Of a stretch of DNA of 64,000 nucleotides, positions 37,684 through 47,344 are shown in pieces. A program made the translations under genes and the position numbers. The DNA is taken from NCBI RefSeq assembly GCF_014692875.1, contig NZ_CP061171.1:4030001-4094000 (forward strand), written 5' to 3'. The DNA is from Pedobacter riviphilus (lineage in GTDB: Bacteria > Bacteroidota > Bacteroidia > Sphingobacteriales > Sphingobacteriaceae). Every line of letters begins with the position of its first letter. Within the stretch, counting starts at the first letter, position 1. Below the pieces are notes generated by a model. It had not been told where the DNA came from, did not search any database, and worked only from the letters and a program-made list of their open reading frames with translations.

Positions 37684-38316
37684 ATGAGCTTAATAGATGC
37701 CCTAAACTGGCGTTATGCCGTTAAGAAAATGAACGGTCAACCTGTTGAACAAGAAAAAGTTGATAAAATTATTGCTGCTGCACATTTAGCACCAACATCA
37801 TCAGGTTTACAGCCATTTAAAGTTATTGTGGTTACCAACCAGGAGTTAAAAGAGAAAATCGCACCGATTGCTTATAACCAATCGCAAGTGATCGATTCTT
37901 CTCACCTATTGATTTTCGCAGCCAATGAAAACTATACAGAAGAAGGTATTGATGCTGTTTTTAGCAGAATGAATGCTGAGCGTGGTTTACCTGAAAGTGG
38001 AACCGATGCTTACAAAGCACAATTAAAAGGTATGATCTTATCCAGAACTGCTGAAGAAAACTTTAACCATGCAGCCCGTCAGGCGTATATCGGTTTCGGT
38101 ATCGCTATTGCAGAAGCAGCTTTGTTAAAAGTAGATGCTACCCCAATGGAAGGCTTTAACGGCCCTGCTTTAGATGAACTTTTAGGTTTAGATAAAAAAG
38201 GCTTAAAAAGTGTTACCCTATTGCCATTAGGAAACAGAGATGAAGCCGGCGATTGGTTGGTAAACCTTAAAAAGGTACGTTCCCCTAAAGAAGAGTTCTT
38301 AATTGAGTTTAAATAA
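37684..38316 (+). CDS. NAD(P)H-dependent nitroreductase family protein
   Basis: A 210-residue FMN enzyme of the NfsB-like type. SLIDALNWRYAVKKMNGQPV is the typical N-terminus with the FMN-binding RYAVKK. AHLAPTSSGLQPFKVIVV binds FMN phosphate. ARQAYIGFGIAIAEAALL and PMEGFNGPALDELLGL follow, then VTLLPLGNRDE near the end. It reduces nitroaromatics, quinones or related electrophiles using NAD(P)H in the cytoplasm. Monocistronic, with a clear terminator. Confidence 0.93.
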   Translation: MSLIDALNWRYAVKKMNGQPVEQEKVDKIIAAAHLAPTSSGLQPFKVIVVTNQELKEKIAPIAYNQSQVIDSSHLLIFAANENYTEEGIDAVFSRMNAERGLPESGTDAYKAQLKGMILSRTAEENFNHAARQAYIGFGIAIAEAALLKVDATPMEGFNGPALDELLGLDKKGLKSVTLLPLGNRDEAGDWLVNLKKVRSPKEEFLIEFK

Positions 38317-38337
38317 CAGGCAAACACCATTATATTT

Positions 38338-38370
38338 AAAACGGGCCGCTTTTAGCGGCCTGTTTTGTTT
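38338..38370 (+). terminator. Rho-independent terminator of the nitroreductase gene
   Basis: The GC-rich stem ACGGGCCGC / GCGGCCTGT (one G-T pair) with loop TTTTA is followed by TTTTGTTTT. Confidence 0.88.
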
Positions 38371-38378
38371 TAAGATAC

Positions 38379-38670
38379 CATCTGTAGCGTCTCTACGGAT
38401 TGCTGAGAGATTGAGCTTGTAACTCTATGATTATAAAGCGAGTCAGAGACTCTCTTCTATGCTGAAATCCATGCCCTTCGGAACACTAAGGACAGGCGGC
38501 TTTTTGACGATAAAATCACTAGATACTGTCCGTAGAGTTAAGCGTAGCGTCTCTACGGATTTTTTAATAAGATTGAGTTTATAACTCAATACCTAAAAGC
38601 GAGTCGGAGACGCTCTTCTATTCTTAAATCCGTAGTGCCCTTCGGAACACTACGGACAGGCAAGGACAGG
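38379..38670. repeat. Direct duplication of a repeat (family R4), two copies
   Basis: Copy 1 (38379-38505) and copy 2 (38541-38660) share TAGCGTCTCTACGGATT, AGATTGAG, TAACTC, AAAGCGAGTC and CCCTTCGGAACACTA-GGACAGGC. The outer sequences CCGTAGTG and CACTACGGA form an inverted repeat. A short relative occurs at 62804-62838 (CTCCGTAGTG ... CACTACGGAG). The rest of the gap to 38820 holds nothing else recognisable. Confidence 0.75.
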
Positions 38671-38820
38671 CAAGTAACCGGTTCTGTTGACAGTTAGCGG
38701 TTTAAACTAATAAACCGATAAACTTAAATCTTTTGTAAAAAAATGTTAAACATCATCACATTTTATGTGCTCTATTTATAATTGGATATATTTACGGACT
38801 TAGCATTTAATATCCAATCC

Positions 38821-41547
38821 ATGAAGATTTTTAGATTATCGTTTATCATACTGTTACTTCTATCAGCACTAAGTTTTTCTTCTTCGGCCCAAACCGATAC
38901 CATTAGCATAAACAGTATTATTACCAAAACGAATAAGGTATTGAGCGATTACCCAGCTGAAAAGATTTATCTTCATTTTGACAAACCTTATTACGCAGTA
39001 GCCGATACGGTTTGGTTTAAAGCTTATGTTACCGAAAACCAAAATTTCTTATCAGCCATCAGTAAGATCATTTATGTGGATGTGATCAATCAGAAAGATT
39101 CGCTTATCCAAACTATAAAATTACCCATTACAGGTGGTTTTGCTTATGGCAGTTTTCCCTTAGATCAGATCAACTACAAACAAGGCAATTACCATATTAG
39201 GGCTTATACTTTATGGATGCTTAACAGTGAAGATCCTGCTTATTTTAACAAAACTTTTTATGTAGGTGAAGCAATCGATAAAGAGGTAAAAACCCATATC
39301 ACCTATAAAAACACCTCTACTGATAAGTTAGAAAAGATTGACGCACGTGTACAATTTAAAGATGCCAATAATAAACCTTATGCCAATAAAAATGTAAGCT
39401 GGCAAGTGGTTACCAGTTATACAGTTATTGCCAAAGGAAGGGGCACAACAGATACCAACGGATATTTAACCATCGCGATGAGCAATGCACAAAAGGCAGA
39501 ATATCAATTACAAAAAGGCGAACTGATTACCAGTATTAATACCACTGATAAAGATGTAGCAAGCAGTAGCTTTCAACTTAAAAACGCTATTGTAAGCAAA
39601 GATTTTCAATTTTTTCCGGAAGGCGGGAGTTTAATCGCTGGCCTAAACACTAAAGTAGCCTTTAAAGCCATTAAAAGTGATGGTTTAGGCATTAATTCAA
39701 AAGGTACGGTAACCGATAATGATGGCAAAACTGTTGCCACTTTTACTGCTCAGCATTTAGGAATGGGCAGTTTCAGTTTATTGGCTGAAGCCGGAAAAAC
39801 TTACAAAGCAGCTGTAACCTATGCCGACGGCACCACTCAAAATTATAATTTGCCGGCAGTTGTTGCAAATGGTGCTGCCGTAAATATAGATAATAGCAGT
39901 GCAGATAATATAGCCATAAAAATTTTGGCTAACGATGCTTTCTTTGAACAGAATCAGGGCAAAAAGCTTTATTTAATAGCGCAGAGTAAAGGCGTTATCT
40001 GTTATGGTGCACAAACGGCATTATCAAACAAAGAGTACAATACAACCGTACTTAAATCCAAATTCCCGAATGGAATTGCACAATTTACCTTGTTTAATGA
40101 GTTTGGTAAACCATTAAGTGAGCGATTGGTTTTTGTTCAGCACAAAAATACCATGGCGGTAACTTTAACCAGTGCTGCAACTACTTACGGAACTAAGAAA
40201 AAGGTAAAAATAAATGTAGCTGCCAAAAAAGATGGCGCCCCCGTAGAAGGTAACTTCTCGGTAGCTGTTGTAGATGAGTCAAAAGTTCCATCAAACGAAG
40301 ATGCAACCAGTACCATATTAACAGGACTTTTATTAAGCAGCGATGTTAAAGGCTATATCGAAAAAGCAAATTATTACTTTAATGCGCCAGATGCGAAGAA
40401 AAATGCAGATTTAGATGTACTATTACTAACCCAGGGCTACCGCAGTTTCAAATACACCGATATTATTGCCAATAAATTACCTAAAATTGATTTCTTACCA
40501 GAACAAGGCATCGAAATTTCGGGTATTTTACGCCAAAACAATGGCATTCCGGTTAGAAAGGGAGCCTTATTATTAACCATACCGGATAAACGTTTCAATT
40601 TAGAAAGTACCACTGACCCTGTTGGGAATTTTAAATTCCAAAATCTGATGTTTAACGATTCCTCTAAAGTGACCATTACCGCTAAGTACAATGTTAACTA
40701 CAAAAACATGACCTTAAGCTTAAATGGTGCACCGGTACCTACACTCACCAGAAACTTTAGTGCGGCAGAAGAGGTTTTGAATATCGATAGTGCTTTAACC
40801 AGTTATTTAGATAACAGCAAAAGGCAATATGCTTATTTACATACACTAAAAGATGTAAACATTAAAGCCGCTGTGGTTCCAAAAGTAAGTCATAAAGATT
40901 ATCCTGCACTGAGCGGACTAAGTCAAATGGCCGACCATGAGGTTAGTGGCGATCGATTTAAAGGATGTGGTTTATTGATTAACTGTTTACAAGGTATGCT
41001 TGCCGGTGTTACCTTCGTTGATAATAATTTTTATGTAACCAGAGATTACAATCAGGGCAAAAAAATCCCGATGGGTATTTTCATTAACGGGATGAATGTA
41101 GACGTAAACCAGATCAACACATTAGATCCTAATCAGCTCGAATCGGTTGAGGTATTTTTAAGAGATGATTTAGGCTTGGTTAACCGTGCCAATAATGTAA
41201 ACGGTGTAATTGTATTTAACCAGAAAAAGGCACCTAAAGGAACCAAAATTACGAAAGCACAGTTGATGGATATGCTTCCAAAATACTACGAGCTTACTTT
41301 CTCGCCCCAGGGCTATAACAAAGAAAAACAGTTTTACTCACCTAAATATGATGTTCCTGCAAGCATGAACCGTAACGATTTAAGAACCACTATTTACTGG
41401 AACCCTAAAGTAATTACTGATGCAACGGGTAATGCCTCTTTCGAATATTATAATGCAGATGGCAAAGGCCAGTATAAAGTAATTATTGAAGGAATAGATG
41501 CCAACGGAAATTTAGGAAGATCGGTGTTTAAATACCTCGTTAAATAG
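38821..41547 (+). CDS. MG2-domain / TonB plug-domain secreted protein (908 aa)
   Basis: The start at 38821 gives the signal peptide MKIFRLSFIILLLLSALSFSSSA. Residues 35-130 form an alpha-2-macroglobulin MG2-like domain (YPAEKIYLHFDKPYYAVADT, VWFKAYVTENQ). Several more beta-sandwich modules follow, including a carboxypeptidase-regulatory-like one near 580-640. A TonB-plug-like domain is at about 700-820 (GIFINGMNVDVNQINTLDPN, QLESVEVFLRDDLG). There is no barrel after the plug; the protein ends in another MG-like domain (TIYWNPKVITDATGNASFEY). This layout recurs in Bacteroidota as an envelope protein of unknown function. It may dock with or assist TonB-linked transporters. Confidence 0.85.
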   Translation: MKIFRLSFIILLLLSALSFSSSAQTDTISINSIITKTNKVLSDYPAEKIYLHFDKPYYAVADTVWFKAYVTENQNFLSAISKIIYVDVINQKDSLIQTIKLPITGGFAYGSFPLDQINYKQGNYHIRAYTLWMLNSEDPAYFNKTFYVGEAIDKEVKTHITYKNTSTDKLEKIDARVQFKDANNKPYANKNVSWQVVTSYTVIAKGRGTTDTNGYLTIAMSNAQKAEYQLQKGELITSINTTDKDVASSSFQLKNAIVSKDFQFFPEGGSLIAGLNTKVAFKAIKSDGLGINSKGTVTDNDGKTVATFTAQHLGMGSFSLLAEAGKTYKAAVTYADGTTQNYNLPAVVANGAAVNIDNSSADNIAIKILANDAFFEQNQGKKLYLIAQSKGVICYGAQTALSNKEYNTTVLKSKFPNGIAQFTLFNEFGKPLSERLVFVQHKNTMAVTLTSAATTYGTKKKVKINVAAKKDGAPVEGNFSVAVVDESKVPSNEDATSTILTGLLLSSDVKGYIEKANYYFNAPDAKKNADLDVLLLTQGYRSFKYTDIIANKLPKIDFLPEQGIEISGILRQNNGIPVRKGALLLTIPDKRFNLESTTDPVGNFKFQNLMFNDSSKVTITAKYNVNYKNMTLSLNGAPVPTLTRNFSAAEEVLNIDSALTSYLDNSKRQYAYLHTLKDVNIKAAVVPKVSHKDYPALSGLSQMADHEVSGDRFKGCGLLINCLQGMLAGVTFVDNNFYVTRDYNQGKKIPMGIFINGMNVDVNQINTLDPNQLESVEVFLRDDLGLVNRANNVNGVIVFNQKKAPKGTKITKAQLMDMLPKYYELTFSPQGYNKEKQFYSPKYDVPASMNRNDLRTTIYWNPKVITDATGNASFEYYNADGKGQYKVIIEGIDANGNLGRSVFKYLVK

Positions 41548-41871
41548 AAGTTAAGGTTCGCTTGTTTTGGCGAGCTGAAACAGATTAAGCGGCTTAACTG
41601 GTGAATGGTTTAAATTGGTTAACTGTAACCAAACATAGTCATCCTAAAGGATAATTTATGGTATAAAAATCAATTGAATGACAGATAAAGAAAGTGAATG
41701 ATCGAAGTATCTTCATTTCGACCGCAGTGGAGAACCCGAAGGCTCTGCGAAGCAAAATCTTTTAAATTTGATTAGATAACTTAGTAAAAGATCTCTCCTC
41801 CGAAGGAGTTCCTTTGGAACATTTCGCTATGCTACAGTCGAGATGAGGACAATTCTATTGGATTTATCATC
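41548..41871. repeat. Intergenic repeat (family R3) with an imperfect long palindrome
   Basis: 41638-41690 (GTCATCCTAAAGGATAATTT, GTATAAAAATCAAT, ATGACAGATAAA) matches 59796-59850. 41715-41850 has diverged R2-like sequence with TCGACCGCAGTGGAGA and GCTACAGTCGAGATGAGG. No gene is seen in this 324-bp gap between converging genes. Confidence 0.6.
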
Positions 41872-42831
41872 TCATTTCACCTCGAAAGGCAGTTTTTCTC
41901 CTTTCAATCCCGCCATAATATTCTTAACAATAATTTTAGCCATCGCGGCTCTGGTTTCTTCCGTGGCTGAGCCAATGTGTGGTAAAACGGCAACGTTTTC
42001 CATCGCTAACAAGGGATTATTTTTATCCATCGGTTCTGGGTTCGTTACATCCAAACCTGCCCCCCATATCATTTTCTCCTCTAAGGCTTTGATTAAATCC
42101 TTTTCGTTATGAATACCACCTCTGGCCGTATTAATAAAAATAGAATTGGGTTTCATCTGTTTAAAAACATCTAGCGTAAATTTACCCTTGGTTTCTGGTG
42201 TTAGTGCCGTATGGATAGAAAGTACATCACTTTGAGCCAAAAGTTCTTCAAAAGATACATATTTGGCACCGATTTCTTTTTCAGCTTCTTCGTTACGCGA
42301 GCGGTTATGGTAAATTACCTGCATGCTGTAAGCGCCAATGCATTTTTTTGCCATCTCTAACCCAATTTTTCCAAGGCCGAAAATACCAAGGGTTTTGCCA
42401 TTTATTTCAATACCAAGTTCAGGACTGGGTTCATAGTTTTTCCATTCACCCTTAATAATTTTCTTATGGGAGTAGAAAGCCTTTCTGGAAACAGCCAGCA
42501 TCAATAAAAAAGCGGTATCAGCAGTGGCGGCACTTAACACCCCGGGTGTATTTCCGATTGGAATACCCAAGGCCTTTGCTGCAGCTACATCTACGTTATC
42601 GTAACCTACTGAATGTAGCGCAATAACCTTTAAATGACTACAAGCTTTCAGAAATTCAGCATTAATCTTATTTGGGCCTACACTAATCAAAGCATCCTGA
42701 TCCTGGCAGGCTTCAATCAATTCTTGAAGTGTAATTTGTCGGTTTTCTTTCCACTGGGTAATGGATATATTGTTTTCTTCCAGTTTTTTTATTCCAACTG
42801 AAGCAATGTTGCCACTTATAAATACTTTCAT
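41872..42831 (-). CDS. D-2-hydroxyacid dehydrogenase (glyoxylate/hydroxypyruvate reductase-like)
   Basis: A 319-residue NAD(P)-dependent cytosolic dehydrogenase. The Rossmann motif GIFGLGKIGLEMAKK is at about 149-163. The catalytic Arg is in INTARGGIHNE, Glu in DVTNPEPMDKNNPLL, and His in LPHIGSATEETR. The substrate-domain Gly loop is LHSVGYDNVDV. The HNRSR segment after strand 2 favours NADP(H). Glyoxylate or hydroxypyruvate is a reasonable substrate guess. Monocistronic. Confidence 0.93.
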   Translation of the reverse strand: MKVFISGNIASVGIKKLEENNISITQWKENRQITLQELIEACQDQDALISVGPNKINAEFLKACSHLKVIALHSVGYDNVDVAAAKALGIPIGNTPGVLSAATADTAFLLMLAVSRKAFYSHKKIIKGEWKNYEPSPELGIEINGKTLGIFGLGKIGLEMAKKCIGAYSMQVIYHNRSRNEEAEKEIGAKYVSFEELLAQSDVLSIHTALTPETKGKFTLDVFKQMKPNSIFINTARGGIHNEKDLIKALEEKMIWGAGLDVTNPEPMDKNNPLLAMENVAVLPHIGSATEETRAAMAKIIVKNIMAGLKGEKLPFEVK

Positions 42832-42893
42832 ATTTTATTTAACAGTAAAAATTATAAGGTGTTTTTAATCAATTTGAATTATCAAAAAGATTT

Positions 42894-43703
42894 TTATTTC
42901 ACAGTTGCTGATAGCACTTGGTAAGTATTGGCGCTAAAATAGCCGAGTGCCTGATTGGAAATATTAGAAGTTGGATTAGCTGGAGTGGTGCCCTGGTTTG
43001 GCCCCCGGTTTGATTGCTGACTTAAAGCATACCAATAATCGAAAATATTAGAATCGATACACTCCATTTCTATTTTAATTTTATCGTTCGAGTTTAACTC
43101 ATCACTATCGTGGTCGTTAGTAGGAGGTTTAAAAAATAACTGAATTCTTAAGTCGTTTCCATTTGTTAAACGATCGTTATTTACATAAAAGCGCTCAGAT
43201 AAAACATCATTAACATAGAGGTTAAAATGATAAAAATTGGTTTCGTTGGCCGGATCTTTAAAGAATACAGCAGCAGTTTTACGCTCTCTCCCAAAGAAAA
43301 AATTTTTGATCACCCCGATGGAATCCATTTTAACCACATTAGGCATTTTCGAACTGGCCGTGTAGGTTTGTCCTTCGGCATTTACATTTAAATTGTAGGT
43401 AACCCCTGGCTGGCCTTTCATTTTATTGATATAAGTTCCTGGCGTTGTACCTTCCTTAAAAATATAGGTGTTTCCCTTACTATCTGTTACGGTAACACTA
43501 GCGCCCGAAATTTTCGGAAAAACATTGGCTTCTGTATAACCAATGGTTTTGCTGATCTTAATTTCTTGATCAATCAGTTGATCGTTAATTCTTCCTTCAA
43601 TTACGATTTGAGGCGCGGCATTTTCAGTATCAATAGAAATAATCTTCTTACAAGAAGCTAAACATAGAGTGAACAGCGAAAAGTATATAATGCGTTTTTT
43701 CAT
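42894..43703 (-). CDS. DUF4249 family lipoprotein
   Basis: A 269-residue protein. The start at 43703 gives the lipoprotein signal MKKRIIYFSLFTLCLASC (lipobox LASC). Family features are APQIVIEGRINDQLIDQEIK, the beta-sandwich VTVTDSKGNTYIFKEGT and PGVTYNLNVNAEGQTYTASS. DUF4249 lipoproteins in Bacteroidota usually sit directly behind a TonB-dependent receptor and may act as its surface cap. Here the spacing to the receptor is only 4 nt, indicating an operon. The ligand is unknown. Confidence 0.92.
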   Translation of the reverse strand: MKKRIIYFSLFTLCLASCKKIISIDTENAAPQIVIEGRINDQLIDQEIKISKTIGYTEANVFPKISGASVTVTDSKGNTYIFKEGTTPGTYINKMKGQPGVTYNLNVNAEGQTYTASSKMPNVVKMDSIGVIKNFFFGRERKTAAVFFKDPANETNFYHFNLYVNDVLSERFYVNNDRLTNGNDLRIQLFFKPPTNDHDSDELNSNDKIKIEMECIDSNIFDYWYALSQQSNRGPNQGTTPANPTSNISNQALGYFSANTYQVLSATVK

Positions 43704-43707
43704 TGTT

Positions 43708-46032
43708 TTAAAATTTAAAGTTCCAGGTAATAGATGGAATAAGTCCGAAAAGTGAGGTTTGCTGTGCCGCAGTTTTGGTCGGATCGTTCGGATCGGTAAT
43801 AAACTCAATAGAATAAGGATTTTTTCTGGCCAATAAATTATAAATCCCAAAATTCCAGCTTGATTGGTATTTCCTTCCTGGTTTCCCTTCTAAGGTTGCA
43901 CTCACATCCCAACGCATATTATAAGGCATTCGGCCTGCATTTCTTTGTGTATAGTAGTATGCCATCTGTCCACCAATACTATATTTTCCTGCCGGATAAG
44001 TTACGGCATTACCCGTGCTGTAGATAAAACTCGAGGAGAAAGTCCAGCGCTTGGTCATGTTGTAAATTCCTACTAACGAGATATCATGCGTACGATCTTG
44101 CCTTGCCGGAAAATATTTACCATCATTGAGTTCGGTAAATTTACGTTCGGTACGCGATAAGGTATAGCCTACCCAACCGTTCAGCTTGCCAAATTTTTTC
44201 TTAAAAAACAACTCTAATCCATATGCCCTGCCTACCCCGTATAAAAGTTCTGACTCTACGTTGGAGTTGGCCAATAATTCAGCTGCATTTTTATAGTCGA
44301 TCTGATTCTGGAGCCACTTATAATAAACCTCTCCCGAGAGTTCGTAATTGTTATCCTGGACGTTTTTGAAATACCCCAAAGCCACCTGATCGGCAATTTC
44401 AGGTTTAATATTGGTACTGCTCAACACATACTGATCGGTTGGCGAACTAGACGTAGCATTGGTTAAAATATGTACATTCTGTGTATTCCGGTTATAAGAA
44501 GCCTTAATCGAATTTTCTTCGTTAAACAGGTAACTTACCGAGAAACGTGGCTCGAGGTTAAAGTAATTTTTATGAAATTTACCCTTGGCTACATTTTCTG
44601 TTGATACAATATTCCCATTGGCATCATAGGTGCTAAAATTACCTGGCCCCATTAAAGAAAAAGCCGCCAAACGCACACCATATAAAAAGTTTAAATGTTC
44701 GTTTACGGCCCATTCGTCAGAAATATAAGCGGCTGATTCAATCCCATAACGCCTTTCCTGCGTAAGCGAATTTACCTGCGACGCTTCATCGCTATCAATA
44801 TCAATCGGCGAGATACGGTGTTGTGTGGCGTTTACACCAAAACGGAGTATATGTTTATTGCTGAAATACTGGAAATCTTGTTTAAAGTTAAAATCACGTA
44901 CCAATGAGGTGGCTTTAAAATTCGTGGCATCATTTAACAGGCGAACCGTATAATTATAGTTATTGTAAATTAATGAGGTATTTGAAAACAAGCGGTCGTT
45001 AAAAATGTGGTTTAAGCGAATGGTGGTGGTAACATTGCCCCAATTATTTTCGAACAGATCTTTAACGCCGATATTATCTTTACCAAAATAGCCAGAAATA
45101 TAAATGGTATTTTTATCATTGATTTTATAATTCGCCTTTGCATTAATATCATAAAAATTCAGGGTACTGCCATTAACAGATGAATCTGGCGAAGAGCGTA
45201 AAAATGCATCGATATAAGTGCGGCGGAAACTCACCATAAACGAGCCTCTGTCTTTTACAATAGGACCTTCTGCTTTTAAACGCGAAGCGATTAAACCAAT
45301 ACCGCCCTGAAACTTAAATTCTTTATTGTTGCCATCATCCATTTTAACATCCAAAACAGACGATAAACGGCCTCCATACTGCGCCGGCATGCCACCTTTA
45401 TACAGGCTTACATCCTTAATCGCATCGGCATTAAAAGTAGAAAAGAAGCCCAAAAGGTGCGATGAATTGTACACTACAGCCTCATCTAAAATGATTAAAT
45501 TCTGATCGGCAGCACCGCCGCGAACATAAAAACCTGTATTTCCTTCGCCACCTGATTTTACGCCTGGTAGCAGCTGAATGGTTTTTAAAATATCCTTTTC
45601 GCCCAAAAGCACAGGAATGGAATTAAGCGATTTCATATCGATCCTTTCCAAACCCATCTGCGCACTTTTAACGTTTTCGTTTTTACGGTTATTGGCACTT
45701 ACGGTTACTTCAGCAAGATCGTTTGCACTTTTTAATTCCTCATTTAACTTGGTATCTTTTGTTAAATTGATGGTTTTAACAATGGAGGTATATCCGGTAT
45801 AACTTACCGCGACAGTATAGGTTCCTTCGGCCTGTGTCAAAGCAAAATATCCATAGTTATTGGTTAAGGTTGCAGCGGTAGAAACTCCAGAAATCCTTAC
45901 CGTTGCACCAATTAAGGTTTCACCTGTACCTGCATCGCGAATGGTGCCGCTCAGGGTAAATTTCTTTTGAGCAAAAGTAGAGGTGGAGAGAAAAAGGAGG
46001 AAAAATAAAGCTAAGTAGTGTTTTATGGGCAT
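43708..46032 (-). CDS. TonB-dependent receptor paired with DUF4249 lipoprotein
   Basis: A 774-residue outer-membrane receptor. The signal peptide is MPIKHYLALFFLLFLSTSTFA. A carboxypeptidase-regulatory domain (about 24-105: FTLSGTIRDAGTGETLIGAT) precedes a plug with LLPGVKSGGEGNTGFYVRGG, AADQNLIILDEAVVYNSSHL and VLDVKMDDGN. The 22-strand-type barrel ends in the aromatic GLIPSITWNFKF. The plug type differs from SusC proteins. A TACATTTG promoter match lies about 33 nt upstream. It forms a two-gene transport operon with the DUF4249 gene. Confidence 0.94.
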   Translation of the reverse strand: MPIKHYLALFFLLFLSTSTFAQKKFTLSGTIRDAGTGETLIGATVRISGVSTAATLTNNYGYFALTQAEGTYTVAVSYTGYTSIVKTINLTKDTKLNEELKSANDLAEVTVSANNRKNENVKSAQMGLERIDMKSLNSIPVLLGEKDILKTIQLLPGVKSGGEGNTGFYVRGGAADQNLIILDEAVVYNSSHLLGFFSTFNADAIKDVSLYKGGMPAQYGGRLSSVLDVKMDDGNNKEFKFQGGIGLIASRLKAEGPIVKDRGSFMVSFRRTYIDAFLRSSPDSSVNGSTLNFYDINAKANYKINDKNTIYISGYFGKDNIGVKDLFENNWGNVTTTIRLNHIFNDRLFSNTSLIYNNYNYTVRLLNDATNFKATSLVRDFNFKQDFQYFSNKHILRFGVNATQHRISPIDIDSDEASQVNSLTQERRYGIESAAYISDEWAVNEHLNFLYGVRLAAFSLMGPGNFSTYDANGNIVSTENVAKGKFHKNYFNLEPRFSVSYLFNEENSIKASYNRNTQNVHILTNATSSSPTDQYVLSSTNIKPEIADQVALGYFKNVQDNNYELSGEVYYKWLQNQIDYKNAAELLANSNVESELLYGVGRAYGLELFFKKKFGKLNGWVGYTLSRTERKFTELNDGKYFPARQDRTHDISLVGIYNMTKRWTFSSSFIYSTGNAVTYPAGKYSIGGQMAYYYTQRNAGRMPYNMRWDVSATLEGKPGRKYQSSWNFGIYNLLARKNPYSIEFITDPNDPTKTAAQQTSLFGLIPSITWNFKF

Positions 46033-46064
46033 ATCGGCTACTATCTAATTTTTAAGGTGGAAAC

Positions 46065-46072
46065 CAAATGTA
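46065..46072 (-). promoter_or_regulatory. Bacteroidota -7 promoter element (TACATTTG) of the TonB receptor/DUF4249 operon
   Basis: TACATTTG matches TAnnTTTG on the minus strand, 33 nt upstream of the receptor ATG. The short space to the cytochrome stop at 46129 contains no clear terminator hairpin. Confidence 0.45.
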
Positions 46073-46128
46073 CGAAATCCAAGTCCTATTAATGGATAGT
46101 GGGGAATTTCTTAATACAAGTTTGGTTT

Positions 46129-47328
46129 TTACTTATTAATAACGGGATAAATAGCAATATGGTGTGAGCGTAAGCGATATGGGCTCAAATGGTCTTTTCC
46201 CGCCTGTTGAAAAGTGATCAATTTTGAAGATTCTTTAGGCATATGGCAGTCGATACAATTGGTACTAAGCGATCCTTTAGCTAAAGTGGTTTTGCTATGG
46301 TTGGTGCTTTGGTGGCAATTAATGCAGCGCTGCGAGTAAAGATTTAAGTTGCCCTTAATATTTTCATGTGTATTGTGGCACGATTGGCATGTCATGTTTT
46401 TACTCTTTCTATAACAATTCGATCCGGTTAACATGCTGGTTTGGTTACCATGCACATCTGGGTCACCACCGCCAAAACCTACAAAATCCTGTGTGTAGTA
46501 ATCATCCAAATTATCGCCAGGTTCGAAACCAAATACCGATTTTTGGGCAACTAAGGCATTTCCAGAATGACATACCCCGCAGGCATCCATTTTTTGTTTA
46601 CGGGTAAGTGTTTTATAAAGTGTTATAAACTTCGCTGTCTTTTCCTGAGGGTTTTCCATATGAAATACCACATGCTGTTTACCTGGTCCGTGGCAGCGCT
46701 CACAATCTATCCCATAAATAACAGAACCTTTCTCCATCTCCTCGTCTTTTGAAAAGGTAGATCGTTGCGTGAGTTTAATATCAACATAAGAGGCGTGGCA
46801 CTCTAAACAACGACTGGTTATTGCCCGGTCATAATAAAAGCTTTCTTTTGGAAAACCAGGGCTGATGGCCCAGTTCTGAATAGCAGCAAAGTAAGATAAA
46901 GGCAGTTCGTACATTTTCTTGCCTTGCCAATAAGTATAAGTATAGGCTTTTTCGCCTGAACCAAACTGCATATCAAACTTTTGCGCACGAACGGCTTTTC
47001 CATCCTGATAAGCGACCTGAAATATGCCGCTATCTCTTTTTTCAATCACCACTTTTTGATGTGCGCTGAACAAAAAACTGTTTGAATCAGGCGAAAAAAC
47101 TTTTAACAAAGCGGCATCAACCACGGGTTTAGAAGTTAAACCATGCGGACTGTGTGCATAAGACTGTGATAAATCTTTATGGCATTTAATGCAGGTAGCC
47201 GCTCCGGTATAGGCCTTTCCCCTCGCATCTTCAGGCAATTGATCGGCCGCATTCATGCATCTTGAAAGGATAATGATGACTATCGCCATAGCTCCTAAAA
47301 TAACCACAATCCGTTTTATACCTTTCAA
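46129..47328 (-). CDS. Seven-heme c-type cytochrome
   Basis: A 399-residue exported electron-transfer protein. An N-terminal hydrophobic segment (KRIVVILGAMAIVIIILS) serves as signal anchor. Seven CxxCH heme-attachment motifs are visible at about residues 46 (CIKCH), 174 (CLECH), 209 (CERCH), 250 (CGVCH), 314 (CQSCH), 335 (CINCH) and 358 (CIDCH). The first resembles the cytochrome c554-type start TCIKCHKD. It should be periplasmic or envelope-facing. It starts just 16 nt downstream of the GH5 stop on the same strand, with no terminator between, so it appears to be part of the glycan-utilisation operon. The partner is unknown. Confidence 0.92.
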   Translation of the reverse strand: MKGIKRIVVILGAMAIVIIILSRCMNAADQLPEDARGKAYTGAATCIKCHKDLSQSYAHSPHGLTSKPVVDAALLKVFSPDSNSFLFSAHQKVVIEKRDSGIFQVAYQDGKAVRAQKFDMQFGSGEKAYTYTYWQGKKMYELPLSYFAAIQNWAISPGFPKESFYYDRAITSRCLECHASYVDIKLTQRSTFSKDEEMEKGSVIYGIDCERCHGPGKQHVVFHMENPQEKTAKFITLYKTLTRKQKMDACGVCHSGNALVAQKSVFGFEPGDNLDDYYTQDFVGFGGGDPDVHGNQTSMLTGSNCYRKSKNMTCQSCHNTHENIKGNLNLYSQRCINCHQSTNHSKTTLAKGSLSTNCIDCHMPKESSKLITFQQAGKDHLSPYRLRSHHIAIYPVINK

Positions 47329-47344
47329 GATGATGTTTTGCTTT

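Noticed and set aside
41843..42112. 89-codon rightward frame
   Set aside because: It overlaps the 3' end of the clearly recognised 2-hydroxyacid dehydrogenase on the opposite strand.
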